NCBI RefSeq assembly: GCF_000006445.2
Contig: NC_006048.2
Span: forward strand, 2,170,001-2,234,000
Reading direction: 5' to 3'
DNA from: Debaryomyces hansenii CBS767
Taxonomy: Eukaryota; Ascomycota; Pichiomycetes; Serinales; Debaryomycetaceae
DNA: 64,000 bases
Position numbers and translations under genes: made by a program. The notes below the pieces were generated by a model. That model was not told where the DNA came from. It did not search any database and saw only the letters and a program-made list of their open reading frames with translations. This document shows positions 9,366-18,967 of this stretch, in pieces; positions within the stretch are counted from its first letter, which is position 1, and each line of letters starts with the position of its first letter.

Positions 9366-9458
9366 ATTGTAGTTGAAGAACGAAATAGTACTGAATTTAT
9401 TGTAAGACAACCGTTTCTTTTCTGTTTACTTGTTCAGTTATTTCCGAGCAAGAAAATA

Positions 9459-9466
9459 TCACGTGA
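9459..9466 (+). promoter_or_regulatory. TCACGTGA palindrome upstream of ERD1
   Basis: Cbf1-type CACGTG with symmetric flanks, 94 bases upstream of the ERD1 ATG. Confidence 0.45.
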
Positions 9467-10087
9467 TATACATTGAAAATTGAACCGGAAATCGGGAAGA
9501 CTATGAATGTCAATAGTGTACCTGAATCGAAGAACCCTACAGTGGCTTATAAAGAAGGAAGTAGAACTACGGTAAACCAGCCTACCAGTGAAAGTATGCT
9601 TGAAGTATTTACGATAACATGAATTGAATACCAGTTAAGATAAAACACTAGGCTTCAGACGTGATCACTTAGTGATTCACGATTTAGGTATGATTTAATC
9701 AGAAGTATTCATGATTAGCATGGAAACATCATAAGCCAGTGTTTGATATTCAGCTGATATTCAAATCATTTGAAATCTTCGAAGCAACAACGTGTTGATA
9801 CAATAGTTAATTGGAAGGAGTAACAATCTATATTCATGGATTAAATATTAGAGAAAATAATGAAAGAGCCATAAGGCCCAAACAGTTGAAAAAAATCTAT
9901 AAAAAAGAACATCCTGAACAAGACTACGAAATGGTTGTTGATTTCATTCTTCTGGTAATAGTTAGTAAATGGTTCTTAAGTACTGGTTTTTGAAATATTG
10001 AGATACAATTACACTTCAGAATTTTCAGTGTGTTTGGCATAAAATCGATTCGGTCATAGTCCTGTAAAAGGAGCCTCCGTTTGGGGC

Positions 10088-10098
10088 GACAGCGTGTC
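10088..10098. promoter_or_regulatory. UPRE-like element GACAGCGTGTC
   Basis: Contains CAGCGTG, the core of the Hac1-bound unfolded protein response element of yeast, within an 11-base interrupted palindrome (GACA-GCG-TGTC). It lies about 720 bases upstream of ERD1, in a GC-rich patch. The match is by eye; function is inference. Confidence 0.4.
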
Positions 10099-10251
10099 AT
10101 CACGGTAATGTTATCTCATTATTCTATCTTGTAGTATACATACTGTTTGTTGTAGGGTTGAATAAAGAAAATAAAGAAAAAAAGCTGTAAGAAAAGTTTC
10201 TTTAGTACAATAATTTTTCACATCGAATTTTTCACGGCTGAGACCAAAGAG

Positions 10252-10259
10252 TTACCCGG
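10252..10259 (+). promoter_or_regulatory. Reb1-type site TTACCCGG
   Basis: Matches the Reb1 consensus TTACCCG. It sits 110 bases beyond the RRP17 stop, where Reb1 could act as a roadblock terminator or insulator between RRP17 and the ERD1 promoter. Confidence 0.4.
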
Positions 10260-10368
10260 TGCTAAACCAGCCATAGGGCTTAATGTATGAAAAGGTCAAA
10301 TAGATGAATCAGAAATACATGGATTTGGACTCTGTATGTTGGTATGTACCTATATACGTAGAATATGC

Positions 10369-11172
10369 TTATTTCTTCTTATTGCTAAACTTTTTCGATT
10401 TTTCTTTTCTGGTGTTTTCTCTTCTTTCAGCTTTAGTCAAATATCTAAACTTCTTCTTCTTAACTTTATCTTTGCTTGTAGGTTTAGTTACACCACATAA
10501 GACAGCATAGTTCTTAGCCCTCTTTATAGATTCATCTAGTATTTCGTCAGATTTCTTCAAATTAACGTTATTAGCTTTAGCAATTGCGTCCAAATCTTCT
10601 TGCTGAGCACTTGAAACGGCAGGGTTATCTATGGATTCAACAGTCACAGTAGTTTCATCATCTATTATTGCGTTGGAGTCGGGTAAGAGCTGGTCTTCGT
10701 CTACTTTGTACACCTCCTTATGCTGAAGAATTCCTTTTGGAAGATTATGCTTATTATTTGCCGAACTGTTGGAATCTTCATCATTTTGATCACTGTCGTT
10801 GTCGTCACCAAAGCCAGCCCAATTTCCATCGTTTTCTTCGTTGTCTTTATTACTAGCTTCGTCGTCGCTATCGTTGAAATGAGTTATTTCTTTAACCGTC
10901 TCGTTGAACCTCTTGAGCTGAGTTTCAATGTCCTTTTTCTTTTCATCCCTCATTTTTTTTCTTTCCTCTATCCTAGCTAACCTATCTTGCTCCTTATTAT
11001 AATCCTGTGCCTTCTTCTGTCTTTGCAATTTTCTTTTATGGAACCCTGTTAAGTATTCCTGACGGGAGTCTTTATCAAATACTACCTCATCAACTCCATA
11101 CTTCTTGGCCTGCTTTTGGGCATACTTCTTACCACCGGTTAAGATCTCTCTATTAGTTCTACCAGGTGCCAT
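10369..11172 (-). CDS. RRP17: rRNA-processing protein Rrp17 (Nop25 family)
   Basis: 267 residues, against about 235 in S. cerevisiae. The N-terminal half is the conserved Nop25/Rrp17 region: EVVFDKDSRQEYLTGFHKRK followed by a long Lys/Arg/Glu coiled coil (about 45-95). An acidic middle (NDSDDEASNKDNEENDGNWAGFGDD) and a basic tail (KKKKFRYLTKAERRENTRKEK) complete the usual layout. The family is nucleolar, and Rrp17 is a 5'-3' exonuclease-associated factor needed for 60S subunit maturation. Its promoter is shared with LRP1, another rRNA-processing factor, in divergent orientation. Confidence 0.9.
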   Translation of the reverse strand: MAPGRTNREILTGGKKYAQKQAKKYGVDEVVFDKDSRQEYLTGFHKRKLQRQKKAQDYNKEQDRLARIEERKKMRDEKKKDIETQLKRFNETVKEITHFNDSDDEASNKDNEENDGNWAGFGDDNDSDQNDEDSNSSANNKHNLPKGILQHKEVYKVDEDQLLPDSNAIIDDETTVTVESIDNPAVSSAQQEDLDAIAKANNVNLKKSDEILDESIKRAKNYAVLCGVTKPTSKDKVKKKKFRYLTKAERRENTRKEKSKKFSNKKK

Positions 11173-11382
11173 GCTATATTCTATTTATATGAATTACTAA
11201 CTTGAAAAGATTTAAACGTTGTAATGAGCATCGCACATAAATAAATTTTATCAAGAAATAAAATACAGACCAGTAAATATTTATCAACAAAATAGCTTCT
11301 TCTACATACATTACTAAATTAAAACTGGAGAAGTGATTCCAATAAAATAACACTTGTATCTAATAAGCAACTTTGATATAAC

Positions 11383-11997
11383 ATGGAGAATATTGATAAC
11401 GTGAATTTATTTGTTCAGTCGTTGGATAATTCAGTAGACCAACTTACAGAAAAATTGGAACCAATATTAAAGAAGTCATTAGAAGAGAAAATAGCAGCAT
11501 CAGATTCACAAGTGGAACGCATAAAGATATATAATAACTACTCATATGTATTAATTTCCATACTATTTTCATACTTGAAAACCCTTGGCATAAATACGGA
11601 TCAACATCCTATAATGAAAGAATTGACAAGAATTAAACTGTACATGAAGAGATATAAAGAGCTCGAAGCTAAATTAGCGTCAAAAGATACATCTAAGGAA
11701 GATGCTGAGGCTGCAAGAACTTTCATTCAGAATACTCTTGGTACGAAATTAAACGGTGGGGGAGCAGCGATTAGTTCCAATATGAGCTCTCCAGCTATAA
11801 GCTCGTCAAACTTTGCCGGTGTTCATACGAAATTTAGTGATCCTGAAAACAACAGTGATTCAGAATCCACATCTAAACCTAAATCTGAACCTACATCTAA
11901 AACATCGGCTAAGAAGAAGATATCTCTGAAACCTAAGGGTAAAGCTTCTAAGGTAACAAAACCACAAAGCAAGTCTAAACGGTCGAACACTAAATGA
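11383..11997 (+). CDS. LRP1: Exosome cofactor Lrp1/Rrp47 (C1D family)
   Basis: 204 residues, against 184 in S. cerevisiae. Residues 1-105 form the helical Sas10/C1D domain (LDNSVDQLTEKLEPILKKSL, then YVLISILFSYLKTLG and HPIMKELTRIKLYMKRY). The rest is Ser-rich and then strongly basic (KKKISLKPKGKASKVTKPQ), which in the family binds RNA. Lrp1 stabilises the nuclear exosome nuclease Rrp6 and is needed for 3' processing of 5.8S rRNA and small nucleolar RNAs. The gap to RRP17 is 210 bases. Confidence 0.92.
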   Translation: MENIDNVNLFVQSLDNSVDQLTEKLEPILKKSLEEKIAASDSQVERIKIYNNYSYVLISILFSYLKTLGINTDQHPIMKELTRIKLYMKRYKELEAKLASKDTSKEDAEAARTFIQNTLGTKLNGGGAAISSNMSSPAISSSNFAGVHTKFSDPENNSDSESTSKPKSEPTSKTSAKKKISLKPKGKASKVTKPQSKSKRSNTK

Positions 11998-12145
11998 GTA
12001 TGTATAATTAATAAATAAATATATTGTATATTGTATGATGTATGATGTATGAATTAAAATAAAATAAAAGCTTAAATATAAAATTAAAATGCATTATTAT
12101 TATAGAAATGAAAAGTCAATTGATGCATCGATTAGGAAGGTGGAT

Positions 12146-15100
12146 TCACAAGTAGAATTCTTCGAATATATGCTCGTCTTGCAAGTTTGCTTCGACTATA
12201 AAGTATACTTCCATTAACAAGCTTGGAAACTTCTCGCTAAAATAATTGTAAAAGCCATTTGGTAGGGGGCTCATTTTTTGTTGCAAAGTTGCAGGCATAT
12301 CGTTAAAATGATGGTACTTATTTCTAAAAGCTCTCAATAAGTCCATAAGCTTTTCCTGTTGGTATTTTCTATATTTTCCTAAATTATCCATAAATTCTGT
12401 GTCAAATTCTTTGTGCCAATTACCTTGATGAACGTTTATAGATATACTTTCTAGTTTTAAAAGGAGATCACTTGGAGGATCCCTTCTTTCAATTTCAAAC
12501 CTATCACTCACTTTTAATAAAAATTCTAATTTCTTATTAATAGGCCAGAAGTAAGGGTGTTTCAAAATTGCCGTTGTGCCAGGTCTCATTTTAGGATTAA
12601 AGTGAATCATGGATGCTATCAAATGTGACAGCTCAACATGATCCATTGGACAATGGAATTTCAATGCGGATAAGTCAAATTCACCCTTAATAATATTTCC
12701 TTCTCGAAGGTATCTATCACCAAATGGATGAGAACCTTTTGTTAATATATAGAAAAATACGCAACCCAACGAGAAAATGTCAATAGCTTTAGTTAATCTT
12801 TTACCATTGACGTTTGAGGTCGCCGTAGTTATTGAATGACGGGAAGAAGAACCAACAGATGAAATTGTATCTGGGGAGATCTCTAGTAAATCATGATGTA
12901 ATAGTAATTCAGGTGCTCTCCAGCCAGAAGTACCCAGAGCAGCATTTTGTGTAGTGGCTCTGAAGGATGACTGATCAGCATCTAACTTCTTGCATAAACC
13001 AAAGTCGGAAATTAATAACCTTGCAGAAGGATTGACTGAATTCGTTGTAGATTTTTTCAAGTCCGCAACTAATATATTCTGCGGCTTTAAATCCCTATGA
13101 ACAATTTTCAAAGAATGCAAATAATGCAACCCACTCACAAGTTGGTGTAGCACGTCGGTGGCATTAATATCTTTCAATCTAATATCCTTGGGGAAAGATT
13201 TTGATTTCTCTATAATATCCTCTAAAGAACATAAACATAGCTCTAATGCAATGTATAAAAATTTTTCTGTTTCACTCAGTTGAGAGCAAAAGTATCTTAT
13301 AACATTCGGGTGATCATCACTTTCTTGTAATAACTTAACTTCGTGGTTAGCAATATCATAAAAATCGAGTAACATTCGCTTCACTGCAACTGGCCTGTTC
13401 TCAAACGTCCCTTGATAAACTATGGTTCCATGAGAACCGTAACCCAAAATTCTGTCAGTTATTATTAGATTGTTTTCAATTTGTAATTTCTTCGTCGGTA
13501 CTTTATTAATTTTAGATCTAACTAAGCTTTTGGTATTTATAACATCAGCCGAGTCGACATCACTATGAACGCTTTCTTTATCTTGCGGGTCGTTAACATC
13601 TTCAGCCGAAACTCTTTTATTTTTGTTGCCTCGCTTGCCTCCTCGACTTCCTCTCTTGCGCTTCTTTTTAGTAATAGTATCCTCAAGGTTGATCTCACTA
13701 TTCGAGTCATCAGGATTATTCTCATGATCTTCAAATTCAACCCTATTCTCATTGAAGTTACGATCAGTATAGGAATCTGGCTTCTCAAGTGCTTCATTGG
13801 GCGTGATAATTGTTACCTTCTTTATAGTTTTTTCTTTACCTTCATCAGTATTAACGCCATTATTGTTCGAAGAATTATTATTTGTAATCCCTTGGTCCTT
13901 CTGAGATATATTGATATTATTGAAATCATCCGACGAAGAAATAATAGAATCAGTTGTTTCAACATTAGACGAAGTTATATCCACACTTTGTTTTTCATTC
14001 CCCAGGTCATCATTAACTGCTATTTTATTGATTATTTTGTCATCTGGGAAGCTATTTCCCGCTTTTTGTTCCGAGTCAAGAGTTATACTCTTATCGATGA
14101 TAAATTTTTTTAATCTTTTGCCTAATTTTCCAAATTTACCAAAAGACATCAATAATGCTAATAACACCAAAATAACAATAACGTCTTCACAAATTCTTTT
14201 GATAAGTGATAATGAAGTTATCGTTGTAGAACTGCTGTTATCAGGGGGTGATAAATACTTATTTGAATTTCCAGAATCTAATAATAATAAATCTTGGTTG
14301 CTTGATGTCGGTGGTACTTTGGATTCATTTATTTCATCTTGTTCTGGTTTTGACAATCTAATCCCATCTATAATATTTGGAATTTGATTGTTTTCCAACT
14401 GTTCAGGTTGGCCAGTTGACTTTCCATCTCCAATTTTCTTAACAGCCTCGTCCTTATAATCCGTGAATCTTGATACGGGCTGATACAGATTATCTGATGT
14501 TAAGTGATTGAATTTATGAATACCACGAATCAAGTTTTCCACCACCTTATTAGATTCGGATTCCGACTCAAATACTTGGAAATTCTTCAAGTAATCAACG
14601 TTAACATCTTGCGAATGCTGATGACCTAATTTATATAATGCCATTTGGTATTCCGATATAGGAGCACTCTTTATTAGTGTGGGATAATTGTTGAAGCTCA
14701 TTGCAAACCATTCCTGGCTATTTGAAGTCCTATTAATCAAGCATAAATCACTATTTGCCGACTGTTCATTAGAACTGGTTTGTAGGTCATTTAAATATTT
14801 TAACGGATGCGGTAAAACAACATAGTCATTGAGAGACTTCATATTATTGAATACATCGAATACATTGACCGCCAACAGTGGCAACTTGCTGATCCAAATT
14901 GGCGTTCCTATGTCTTTATTTATGGCCAACAATGATTTATCGTGGAATGGCGTGAAATAAAGCTTATCCATACTTTGCTGATTTTGTACAATTAAGTCAT
15001 TGTCAATATTATTTGGACCCCATTGGGAGTAAGTCACATTCCATACTATGTTTGTTTTTTCTTTAGAATGAATAGATAATTCGTAAGTTGTCTTACCGAG

Positions 15101-15733
15101 CATTATAGTGTCTTGCTGACCTAAGTCTCGATTACGATAGTGTGTGTTGGGATTGGGGCATTTTTCTTCATTTCCAAATACCGATTTGATTTCTCCCGTG
15201 TATATATTTATTGTGAAAAGTGATGTCTTCCTAGTACCAGTATAAATTTTATCATCTCCGCTTAATGAAAACGGAGATTCGAGTACTAGATCTTTAATGC
15301 TCGTTGGTAGTTTATTGAGGCCAAACTGGGGCACAAAATAGTACAATGATCCATCCTTATACGGCTCGACAAACCATAAAATGTTAGATTGTGTGCTTTC
15401 GTTATCGTGATGGTTATTGGCTGAGCTATTAGTGGCTATTTTAACTAGTGGCTCTTCTATCGGCAATGTCCACAACAAAGCACCGCTATCCCTTCCAATT
15501 CCATGCAAGTTGCCGTCTATATCGCTCACTAAAAGTAAGTTCGTGAGCTTCCAGTCTTTTATAGATCTGAAATCTAATGGTGTTACATTAGAATTCTCTA
15601 TTGCCGCCGGCCTCCGCTCGACCTCATCTCTCCGTATTATATCTTTATTCACTTTCTCTAGTCGAGTAGAGCACTGTATAATGCAAATATGTATAAAAAA
15701 ACTAACCAACGTCAATATTATATTAAAATGCAT
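12146..15733 (-). CDS. IRE1: ER stress sensor kinase/endoribonuclease Ire1
   Basis: 1195 residues. A signal peptide (FNIILTLVSFFIHICIIQC) is followed by a lumenal domain with a PQQ-like beat (LLVSDIDGNLHGIGRDSG). The transmembrane helix is at about 512-532. The linker is long, acidic and Asn/Ser-rich with one basic patch (KKKRKRGSRGGKRGNKNKR, near 690-710). The kinase starts near 758 (GYGSHGTIVYQG), with HRDLKPQN near 877 and DFG near 909. The KEN RNase domain ends the protein; RNKYHH at about 1137-1142 carries the Arg, Asn and His of the active site. Ire1 senses unfolded protein in the ER and splices HAC1 mRNA in yeast. HAC1 is not in this window. COG1 starts divergently. Confidence 0.97.
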   Translation of the reverse strand: MHFNIILTLVSFFIHICIIQCSTRLEKVNKDIIRRDEVERRPAAIENSNVTPLDFRSIKDWKLTNLLLVSDIDGNLHGIGRDSGALLWTLPIEEPLVKIATNSSANNHHDNESTQSNILWFVEPYKDGSLYYFVPQFGLNKLPTSIKDLVLESPFSLSGDDKIYTGTRKTSLFTINIYTGEIKSVFGNEEKCPNPNTHYRNRDLGQQDTIMLGKTTYELSIHSKEKTNIVWNVTYSQWGPNNIDNDLIVQNQQSMDKLYFTPFHDKSLLAINKDIGTPIWISKLPLLAVNVFDVFNNMKSLNDYVVLPHPLKYLNDLQTSSNEQSANSDLCLINRTSNSQEWFAMSFNNYPTLIKSAPISEYQMALYKLGHQHSQDVNVDYLKNFQVFESESESNKVVENLIRGIHKFNHLTSDNLYQPVSRFTDYKDEAVKKIGDGKSTGQPEQLENNQIPNIIDGIRLSKPEQDEINESKVPPTSSNQDLLLLDSGNSNKYLSPPDNSSSTTITSLSLIKRICEDVIVILVLLALLMSFGKFGKLGKRLKKFIIDKSITLDSEQKAGNSFPDDKIINKIAVNDDLGNEKQSVDITSSNVETTDSIISSSDDFNNINISQKDQGITNNNSSNNNGVNTDEGKEKTIKKVTIITPNEALEKPDSYTDRNFNENRVEFEDHENNPDDSNSEINLEDTITKKKRKRGSRGGKRGNKNKRVSAEDVNDPQDKESVHSDVDSADVINTKSLVRSKINKVPTKKLQIENNLIITDRILGYGSHGTIVYQGTFENRPVAVKRMLLDFYDIANHEVKLLQESDDHPNVIRYFCSQLSETEKFLYIALELCLCSLEDIIEKSKSFPKDIRLKDINATDVLHQLVSGLHYLHSLKIVHRDLKPQNILVADLKKSTTNSVNPSARLLISDFGLCKKLDADQSSFRATTQNAALGTSGWRAPELLLHHDLLEISPDTISSVGSSSRHSITTATSNVNGKRLTKAIDIFSLGCVFFYILTKGSHPFGDRYLREGNIIKGEFDLSALKFHCPMDHVELSHLIASMIHFNPKMRPGTTAILKHPYFWPINKKLEFLLKVSDRFEIERRDPPSDLLLKLESISINVHQGNWHKEFDTEFMDNLGKYRKYQQEKLMDLLRAFRNKYHHFNDMPATLQQKMSPLPNGFYNYFSEKFPSLLMEVYFIVEANLQDEHIFEEFYL

Positions 15734-15967
15734 CTTGGTGATTCGATTGAATAGTCTTTAATTATTCACCACTTATTCGATTTAATTCAAAGCTATTCTA
15801 GATTATCAGGATCCCTCTGTCAATTCTATGCAGTTAAAATAAACTCGGTTCCTCTTATGTCTATCTATAATATAATCTTTTTAATGTAGTAAATGCTACT
15901 TATCGGCCCTATTCTTTGGTATATTAATTTGAATCAGCAAAATATTTTGTGTAATGAAAAAAAATCA

Positions 15968-18895
15968 ATGAATAGCGTGACAACATCTTTTGCGACATTT
16001 CAAGATAATGAACTTGATCCACCTAATCTAATAGGTACAATTGAGTCAAATAGACAAATCATTAGACCAATGCTTAGTTCATCGGCCAACGATACTCGAC
16101 TGAGTCGAGCGAATTCAATTATAAATGAAGATACGTCAATAGATGATATCTTTACGCATTTAACTATTCAACAAATTCAGAAACTAAATAAAAATTATAA
16201 ACAGAATGTCACAAATGCTAAGGAAGATTTACATGGTTTGGTTGGTAATAAATATCGTGATCTCATAAAAATCGCTGAGGATATTAGTAACATGTATGTA
16301 GTGACAAGTGAAGTTGATCAAAAATTATCGGATTTATCGTATGGACAATCAAGATTTGTTAGTTTTAACACGCTGAATTCATTTTCCAAGTACAGTAGCA
16401 CCATTAGAAGAAAGGAAGCAAGTGAAGCCAGGAGAAATGAGAAATTGACTATTTTGAAAAATATCATCAACAATCAATTGGTGTCGTTTGAAATAAGGCT
16501 TTTATCGTCGCATCGGAGGCCACCTTTGAAGAGCACTTCTAATTACATATACTATGCGAAATGCTTTTACACGTTAGAGTGTATTTTTGGAGATACCTTG
16601 GAAACCGATAAACACTTAGCTAATAAGTTGGCGGCATTCAAAGCATCATTTGTATCTTATTTGGAAGCAGAGCTTTCAAGCTATAATGCATTTAGTCTGA
16701 CCTCTTATTCGAATGACGCAGGTAAATATAAACCGTCGCAAAAACTTATATGGGAAGATATCATATCTAGAGCTAATAGCTATCTTGTTAGTGATGATTT
16801 GGACGATTTGAATGAGGATGAGGATGAAGAAGAAGATGTAAGGTTGCACGATACGGATTACAATGAAGATTCAGATCCCGAAGATGCCTTGCACGAAACG
16901 TACAACAAGGGATTTTCGCCTATTGTTAACTATTTAATTGCCTACATAATATTAAATCATAACAATGAAGAATTAGACACATTAACTAAGGTCCACGACA
17001 ATTTTGTTAAGTTAAGATATGACTATTTAGACAAGATTTTATCGAAGATCTTGTCAGCCTCAGAACCGGAAAATACTTACAACATTAACTTTTATAAAAT
17101 CTTCAAGTACATTGAAAACACTTGTGATTATATTTCCAAATATTTTAATACAGAAAAGCCTACTAAGAATGAATTATTAAAGAACTTGAAACAAGCTACT
17201 GGCGCTTGGAAAGCGTCCAGTTTAATAGGATTTCATAATTGGATTGAAAATGAGGATGTCAAATTCAATCATGACTTAGTTTTGAGAAATGTTTCAAATC
17301 CTGAAGCAGTAACGGTCGATGATTTCCCAAAGCTATTAGCTATATTCAGTGATAACTTAATCAAACAGAATTCTAATAATAATGAGAAAGGTATAAATAA
17401 TCTTTCCAATTCTTTTGTTATTTTTCACAATTTTATTATAAGTCTAAAGAAGTTGGACGTTTCGATGATAACAAACGGATCTAACTCGAAATTAATAGAG
17501 CTTCTTTCAAATTCTATGAAAAATAATAAAACCATTGCCACAGATTTGCTTGAAAATGTCATTTCAAAAACAAAGCACATATTTACATTACATTTCGACG
17601 CCTTATCCAAGGAACTGGGTGCAACCGCTGACATATTGTCAGCTATTAAACTGAGTGTTGCCGACAAGAAATTTAGTTCTGGAACTACAAACCTCGAATT
17701 ATTCTCATCAGATTTGGTTGAAACTATTGATGCAGATTTAAACAAATACATAGACTTCGTAGCCCAAATTTCGTCGTTGCCCTCATTGTCTACCACAAAC
17801 CATGACATTTATCATCAGATCAATATTTGGTTTGATACTTATTTTGAATACAAAGATATAATAAACTTTGAGAAAGAGTCTGATTTGGATAGGTTGAGTC
17901 CCAATAATTGTTTAAGTCATCTATCTGAAGTGCTTTCAAGCCATAAAACCAACCTGTCTGGAAAATGGGGCAATTTTTCCAGGGAGCTAATGTTGAATAC
18001 GTTTGAAACTTTGACTGAAAGCTTTAATGAAACTCTATACAATAAAATTGATAATATAATTCAAGCAATTGAGTCATTAGTAAAGAACGATGAGAAGAAT
18101 AATGACGTGGAAACTTTCTATTACTTACTACGTGTCTTATTAACATTTTCGGATAGATTAATGGGTTTCAATGAAAGTAATCAGAATGATCGTATTCGCA
18201 AATCAATATCTGCTTTACATACTTTGTGTAAAGATATATTTGGTTCAGTTGTCAAAATTATTCCCTGCGTTAGTAATAACGACGATTCATCGTTTATAGA
18301 GTCATTTGATAAGTTTATTACTAATCTATTATCAACTCTGAATGATACGTTAGGTCTGGATTTATCAAATAGACCTTCGCTCAGATTGTCATCTTTAATG
18401 TTTTATTTGTCATCGAAGTATTTGTCACCGTTTACGGAAAATTATGCAAAAGATTATGAATATGGAAAATTGTTTCTGAACCAACATGTATTTAAAATGT
18501 TTACTGAGTCGAAGAAGGAATGGATTTTAGAAGATTTAATACAGAAAAGAATAATCAATGAGTTACCACGTTCGGTGAGTAATACTGATGATAGCAAGGA
18601 GTCTATAGAGAATAAGGAAGAGGCGTTGATCGAGAATGACATAGCCAGTTCTACTATAACTAAAGAGAAATTTCTTTTGGTTTTTACAAATATAGTTTAC
18701 TTGTTACAATTTGCGAATGGTACACCTATCACTGATGTGAATGATTCATTAATTCAATATCATATCAAAAAATTAAAAGAGGCAATGGAAGATAAAATAG
18801 ATATAGATGACCTTTCTATGACTCTTATTGTTAAGAATATTGCTGAGTTTTACAAATCCAATAGAGGAATATATTTGCCATTACTGATTTCCTAA
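15968..18895 (+). CDS. COG1: Conserved oligomeric Golgi complex subunit 1
   Basis: 975 residues from the ATG at 15968. An upstream in-frame ATG at 15893 would add 25 mostly hydrophobic residues that this soluble protein does not need, so I prefer 15968. The N-terminal Vps51/COG1 signature is clear: a helix ending LVGNKYRDLIKIAEDISNMY, after a short helix with IDDIFTHLTIQQI. The rest is predicted helical rods with a very acidic insert near residue 280 (LNEDEDEEEDVRL). COG1 is a lobe A subunit of the COG tethering complex, which supports retrograde traffic within the Golgi. S. cerevisiae Cog1 is much shorter (417), while human COG1 is about this long. Confidence 0.82.
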   Translation: MNSVTTSFATFQDNELDPPNLIGTIESNRQIIRPMLSSSANDTRLSRANSIINEDTSIDDIFTHLTIQQIQKLNKNYKQNVTNAKEDLHGLVGNKYRDLIKIAEDISNMYVVTSEVDQKLSDLSYGQSRFVSFNTLNSFSKYSSTIRRKEASEARRNEKLTILKNIINNQLVSFEIRLLSSHRRPPLKSTSNYIYYAKCFYTLECIFGDTLETDKHLANKLAAFKASFVSYLEAELSSYNAFSLTSYSNDAGKYKPSQKLIWEDIISRANSYLVSDDLDDLNEDEDEEEDVRLHDTDYNEDSDPEDALHETYNKGFSPIVNYLIAYIILNHNNEELDTLTKVHDNFVKLRYDYLDKILSKILSASEPENTYNINFYKIFKYIENTCDYISKYFNTEKPTKNELLKNLKQATGAWKASSLIGFHNWIENEDVKFNHDLVLRNVSNPEAVTVDDFPKLLAIFSDNLIKQNSNNNEKGINNLSNSFVIFHNFIISLKKLDVSMITNGSNSKLIELLSNSMKNNKTIATDLLENVISKTKHIFTLHFDALSKELGATADILSAIKLSVADKKFSSGTTNLELFSSDLVETIDADLNKYIDFVAQISSLPSLSTTNHDIYHQINIWFDTYFEYKDIINFEKESDLDRLSPNNCLSHLSEVLSSHKTNLSGKWGNFSRELMLNTFETLTESFNETLYNKIDNIIQAIESLVKNDEKNNDVETFYYLLRVLLTFSDRLMGFNESNQNDRIRKSISALHTLCKDIFGSVVKIIPCVSNNDDSSFIESFDKFITNLLSTLNDTLGLDLSNRPSLRLSSLMFYLSSKYLSPFTENYAKDYEYGKLFLNQHVFKMFTESKKEWILEDLIQKRIINELPRSVSNTDDSKESIENKEEALIENDIASSTITKEKFLLVFTNIVYLLQFANGTPITDVNDSLIQYHIKKLKEAMEDKIDIDDLSMTLIVKNIAEFYKSNRGIYLPLLIS

Positions 18896-18967
18896 TCTAT
18901 AGATTTATTTCTTTGAGTTATGTAAGGTTATAATATACAATGTATAGCATGCAAAATCATATACATA

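Larger units (their letters stand above)
9366..10368. other. ERD1 promoter and RRP17 3' flank, about 1 kb
   Basis: 1003 bases without a supported gene. It holds TCACGTGA at 9459-9466, a near-perfect inverted repeat at 9660-9681 (CGTGATCACT facing AGTGATTCACG), a GC-rich patch at 10050-10105 carrying GACAGCGTGTC at 10088-10098, and TTACCCGG at 10252-10259. A 39-codon ATG frame (9503-9622) and a 60-codon TTG frame (9811-9993) have no recognisable match and are left out. Confidence 0.5.

Noticed and set aside
9503..9993. A 39-codon ATG frame (9503-9622) and a 60-codon frame (9811-9993) in the ERD1 upstream gap
   Set aside because: The second has no ATG near its start (TTG directly after a stop). 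The two cannot be joined by a plausible intron, and neither looks like a known protein. Relics of a lost gene remain possible but unsupported.
12019..12052. TGTATGATG repeats after LRP1 as a C/D snoRNA
   Set aside because: Repeated ATGATG resembles a C box, but no D box (CTGA) or closing stem follows. It is a simple repeat of three short units.
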